Below are positions 61,496 to 64,000 of a stretch of 64,000 bases of DNA, piece after piece. The notes beneath the pieces were generated by a model. It worked only from the letters and a program-made list of their open reading frames with translations, was not told where the DNA came from and ran no database searches. This stretch comes from Brachybacterium sp. SGAir0954 (lineage in GTDB: Bacteria; Actinomycetota; Actinomycetes; Actinomycetales; Dermabacteraceae), in the NCBI RefSeq assembly GCF_005490785.1, contig NZ_CP027295.1:558001-622000 (forward strand). Reading direction: 5' to 3'. How positions within the stretch are numbered: position 1 is the first letter of the stretch; each line of letters opens with the position of its first letter. The translations under genes and the position numbers were made by a program.

Positions 61496-62062
61496 TCAGG
61501 CGGCGAGGGCGTGGTCCACGAGCACCTCGGCGGCGGCGCGGGCATGGGCCGCGGCGCTGGGCTCGCCGGCGATCGCGGCGGTGGACTGAGCGCCCTCGGC
61601 GAGCAGGGAGAGCTGGGCGGCGAGCTGCTCCCCGCCGGCCACGTCCTCCCCTACGAGCTCGACCATGGTGCGCTGGAAGGCGGCCTTGTGGTCGCGGACG
61701 ATCTGCGCGACCTGCTCGTCGGTCCCGGAGAGCTCGCCCCAGGCGCGCAGGAAGGCGCAGCCGCGGAAGGTGGGGTCCACGAACCATTCGGCGAGGTGGT
61801 CGAAGACGGCGAGCATGCGTGCGCGGCGGTCCTCCCCGGCGAGGTCGACCTTCGCGGCGAGCGCGTCCTCCCACTCCACGCGGCGGCGGGCGAGCACCGC
61901 AGCGACGATGTCCTCCTTGGAGGGGAAGAGCCCGTAGAGCCGGCGCAGGGAGACGCCGGCCTCGGTGCGCAGCGCGTCCATGCCGACGGCGCCGTAGCCG
62001 CGCTCGTAGTAGAGCCGCTCCGCCGTCGCCAGGATCCTCTCGCGGGCCTCGTCCTCGTCCAT
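61496..62062 (-). CDS. TetR-family regulator
   Basis: The 188-residue protein has the N-terminal HTH (ERILATAERLYYERGYGAVG, then VSLRRLYGLFPSKEDIVAAV) and a helical ligand domain (RGCAFLRAWGEL). I use the ATG at 62062, because the longer frame reads through its own operator. It is divergent from an alpha/beta hydrolase, with two perfect inverted repeats between them. The FRGCAF segment occurs in regulators of hydrolase/peroxidase genes. Confidence 0.86.
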   Translation of the reverse strand: MDEDEARERILATAERLYYERGYGAVGMDALRTEAGVSLRRLYGLFPSKEDIVAAVLARRRVEWEDALAAKVDLAGEDRRARMLAVFDHLAEWFVDPTFRGCAFLRAWGELSGTDEQVAQIVRDHKAAFQRTMVELVGEDVAGGEQLAAQLSLLAEGAQSTAAIAGEPSAAAHARAAAEVLVDHALAA

Positions 62063-62079
62063 CCCGTCATGGTACTTGA

Positions 62080-63000
<921 letters not shown>

Positions 63001-63018
63001 GGCACCAGGGACGACGAC

Positions 63019-63054
63019 AGCGGGCGCGCACCCCTCGAGGGGTGCGCGCCCGCT
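63019..63054. terminator. 16-bp perfect terminator hairpin
   Basis: AGCGGGCGCGCACCCC (63019-63034) pairs perfectly with 63039-63054 around the loop TCGA. It lies between the convergent hydrolase and DUF3566 genes. Confidence 0.9.
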
Positions 63055-63076
63055 GCTCTCCGCGCCGGGGCCCGGA

Positions 63077-63634
63077 TCAGTCGTCGGTGAAGGTGAACTT
63101 CAGCCCGCCCAGCAGGGCGGCGACGAGGTTGTACAGGAACGCCAGCAGCGTGCCGAGCGCCGTGATGATCACGACGTTCACCACGGCCACCACGGTCCCG
63201 TAGGAGACGAACTTCGAGAAGCTGAAGAAGTCCATGAACGGCAGCGCGTCACCGCCGTTGAGGTCCTTGCCCAGCTGGTCGATCTGCGCCCACAGGCCGA
63301 TCGCGTCGACGAGGTTCCACAGCAGCACCACGGCCACCACGGTCGCCAGGCCGATCGCGAGCGCGACGAGGAAGGACAGCTTCATCACCGAGAACGGGTC
63401 GATCCGGGCGAGGGTCAGCCGCACACGGCGCGGGCCGCGGCGCTCGGCGTCCCCGGCGGGCTTCTTCACGGGGCTGCGGGAGGCGCCCTTGCCGGCGGAC
63501 CCCCTGCCGCTGCCCAGGCCGGCCTCGGAGGGCGAGGGCGCGCTGCCCGTGCGGGCGGCCTTCCCCTTCTCCTGGAAGGCGGGAAGCGACGAGGTCTCGT
63601 CGGGCGAGGTCCCCTTGGAGGTGCTCGAGGTCAC
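63077..63634 (-). CDS. DUF3566 transmembrane protein
   Basis: The 185-residue protein has a long disordered Ser/Lys/Gly-rich N-terminus (about 1-68), then RRVRLTLARIDPFSVMKLSF, the DUF3566 hallmark. Two long membrane helices and the C-terminal FLYNLVAALLGGLKFTFTDD follow. The gene directly follows gyrA in nearly all actinobacteria. It starts with GTG three bases after the gyrA stop, with AGGAG overlapping the gyrA end. Function is unknown. Confidence 0.92.
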   Translation of the reverse strand: MTSSTSKGTSPDETSSLPAFQEKGKAARTGSAPSPSEAGLGSGRGSAGKGASRSPVKKPAGDAERRGPRRVRLTLARIDPFSVMKLSFLVALAIGLATVVAVVLLWNLVDAIGLWAQIDQLGKDLNGGDALPFMDFFSFSKFVSYGTVVAVVNVVIITALGTLLAFLYNLVAALLGGLKFTFTDD

Positions 63635-63637
63635 GGA

Positions 63638-64000
63638 TCACTCCTCGGTGATGTCGGCGTCGGTCCCGGCTTCGGCCGGGTCGGACTGGTCAGAGCCTAG
63701 CCCGTCAGCGGTCCCCGGTTCCGCACCGGCGTCACCCTCGGACGGAGCCTCCACAGCATCGCCACCCGCGGCCGGCTCGAGATCGGGCCGCTCCTCGGGG
63801 TCGACCGCCTCCTCGTCGATCTCGGACTCGGCGCTCGTGGTGACCAACAGGATGGTGTCGGCCTTGTCGGGCTTGGCGAACGTGACGCCCATGGTGGTGC
63901 GGCCCTTCGCGGGGACCTCCGCCACCTTCGAGCGGACCACGCGACCCTTGGCCATGACGACGAGCAGCTCGTCGGTCTCCTGGACGACGGCCGCGCCCAC
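63638..64000 (-). CDS. gyrA: DNA gyrase subunit A, C-terminal end
   Basis: The last 120 codons of gyrA; the rest lies beyond the right edge. The visible part is the end of the C-terminal beta-pinwheel ([32 protein letters not shown]), which wraps DNA. An acidic tail of about 60 residues rich in Glu, Asp, Gly and Ala follows, as in other high-GC actinobacteria. Confidence 0.93.
   Translation of the reverse strand: MGAAVVQETDELLVVMAKGRVVRSKVAEVPAKGRTTMGVTFAKPDKADTILLVTTSAESEIDEEAVDPEERPDLEPAAGGDAVEAPSEGDAGAEPGTADGLGSDQSDPAEAGTDADITEE

Overview
The window is a gene-dense, very GC-rich stretch (third codon positions almost all G or C) of an actinobacterial chromosome. The right end carries the 3' end of gyrA followed on the same strand by a DUF3566 membrane protein, then further left tRNA-Ile(GAT), a DLW-39-type small protein and tRNA-Ala(TGC). 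This is the usual actinobacterial neighbourhood close to oriC. Together with the catabolic content it suggests Micrococcales. A Brachybacterium-like Dermabacteraceae member is my guess and is not shown by the sequence.

Layout. (1) 1-0.9 kb: 3' end of a TelA-type gene. (2) 0.9-11.2 kb: a catabolic island. One arm has an ACS-type MFS carrier, a 3-hydroxyacyl-CoA-dehydrogenase-like enzyme, an SDR and a xylose-isomerase-like TIM barrel. The divergent arm has a DhaKL-type kinase, an RpiB homologue and a triosephosphate-isomerase homologue. A GntR/FCD regulator and a second MFS gene follow. Four copies of TCCYATRGGA sit in front of these units, so they look like one regulon feeding a C4 ketose (erythrulose) into erythrose 4-phosphate. 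(3) 11.2-16.6 kb: two Gfo/Idh/MocA oxidoreductases, a GH51 arabinofuranosidase broken by an in-frame stop, and a nucleoside-permease-like MFS gene with an internal deletion and a frameshift. (4) 16.6-29.2 kb: a GH94 phosphorylase, a LacI regulator, a GH35 enzyme and an Opp-type ABC importer, linked by LacI-type operators; this may be a beta-1,2-gluco-oligosaccharide system. (5) 29.3-32.3 kb: PdxR/MocR regulator divergent from pdxST (vitamin B6). (6) 32.4-43.2 kb: a fructan locus with a secreted GH68 levansucrase, two exported GH32 enzymes, one cytoplasmic GH32, a sugar ABC importer without its own ATPase, and a LacI regulator with paired operators. (7) 43.4-50.3 kb: a flavodoxin, an AMIN-like secreted protein, then a tctCBA tripartite tricarboxylate transporter divergent from a TcuA-like dehydrogenase and its GntR regulator. 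(8) 50.3-55 kb: glyoxylate shunt aceA-aceB with a divergent RamB-type regulator. (9) 55-64 kb: paired CrcB fluoride channels, a KfrA-like protein, tRNAs, a membrane molybdopterin oxidoreductase, small housekeeping genes, a TetR/hydrolase pair with two operators, DUF3566 and gyrA.

The overall picture is a specialist for plant- or soil-derived carbohydrates and organic acids. Several complete uptake-plus-catabolism cassettes each have a local one-component regulator. The parts most worth a second look are the tetrulose regulon, the GH94/GH35 system, the make-and-eat levan circuit, and the two adjacent decaying genes at 13.4-15.8 kb. I saw no insertion sequence, prophage or CRISPR array.
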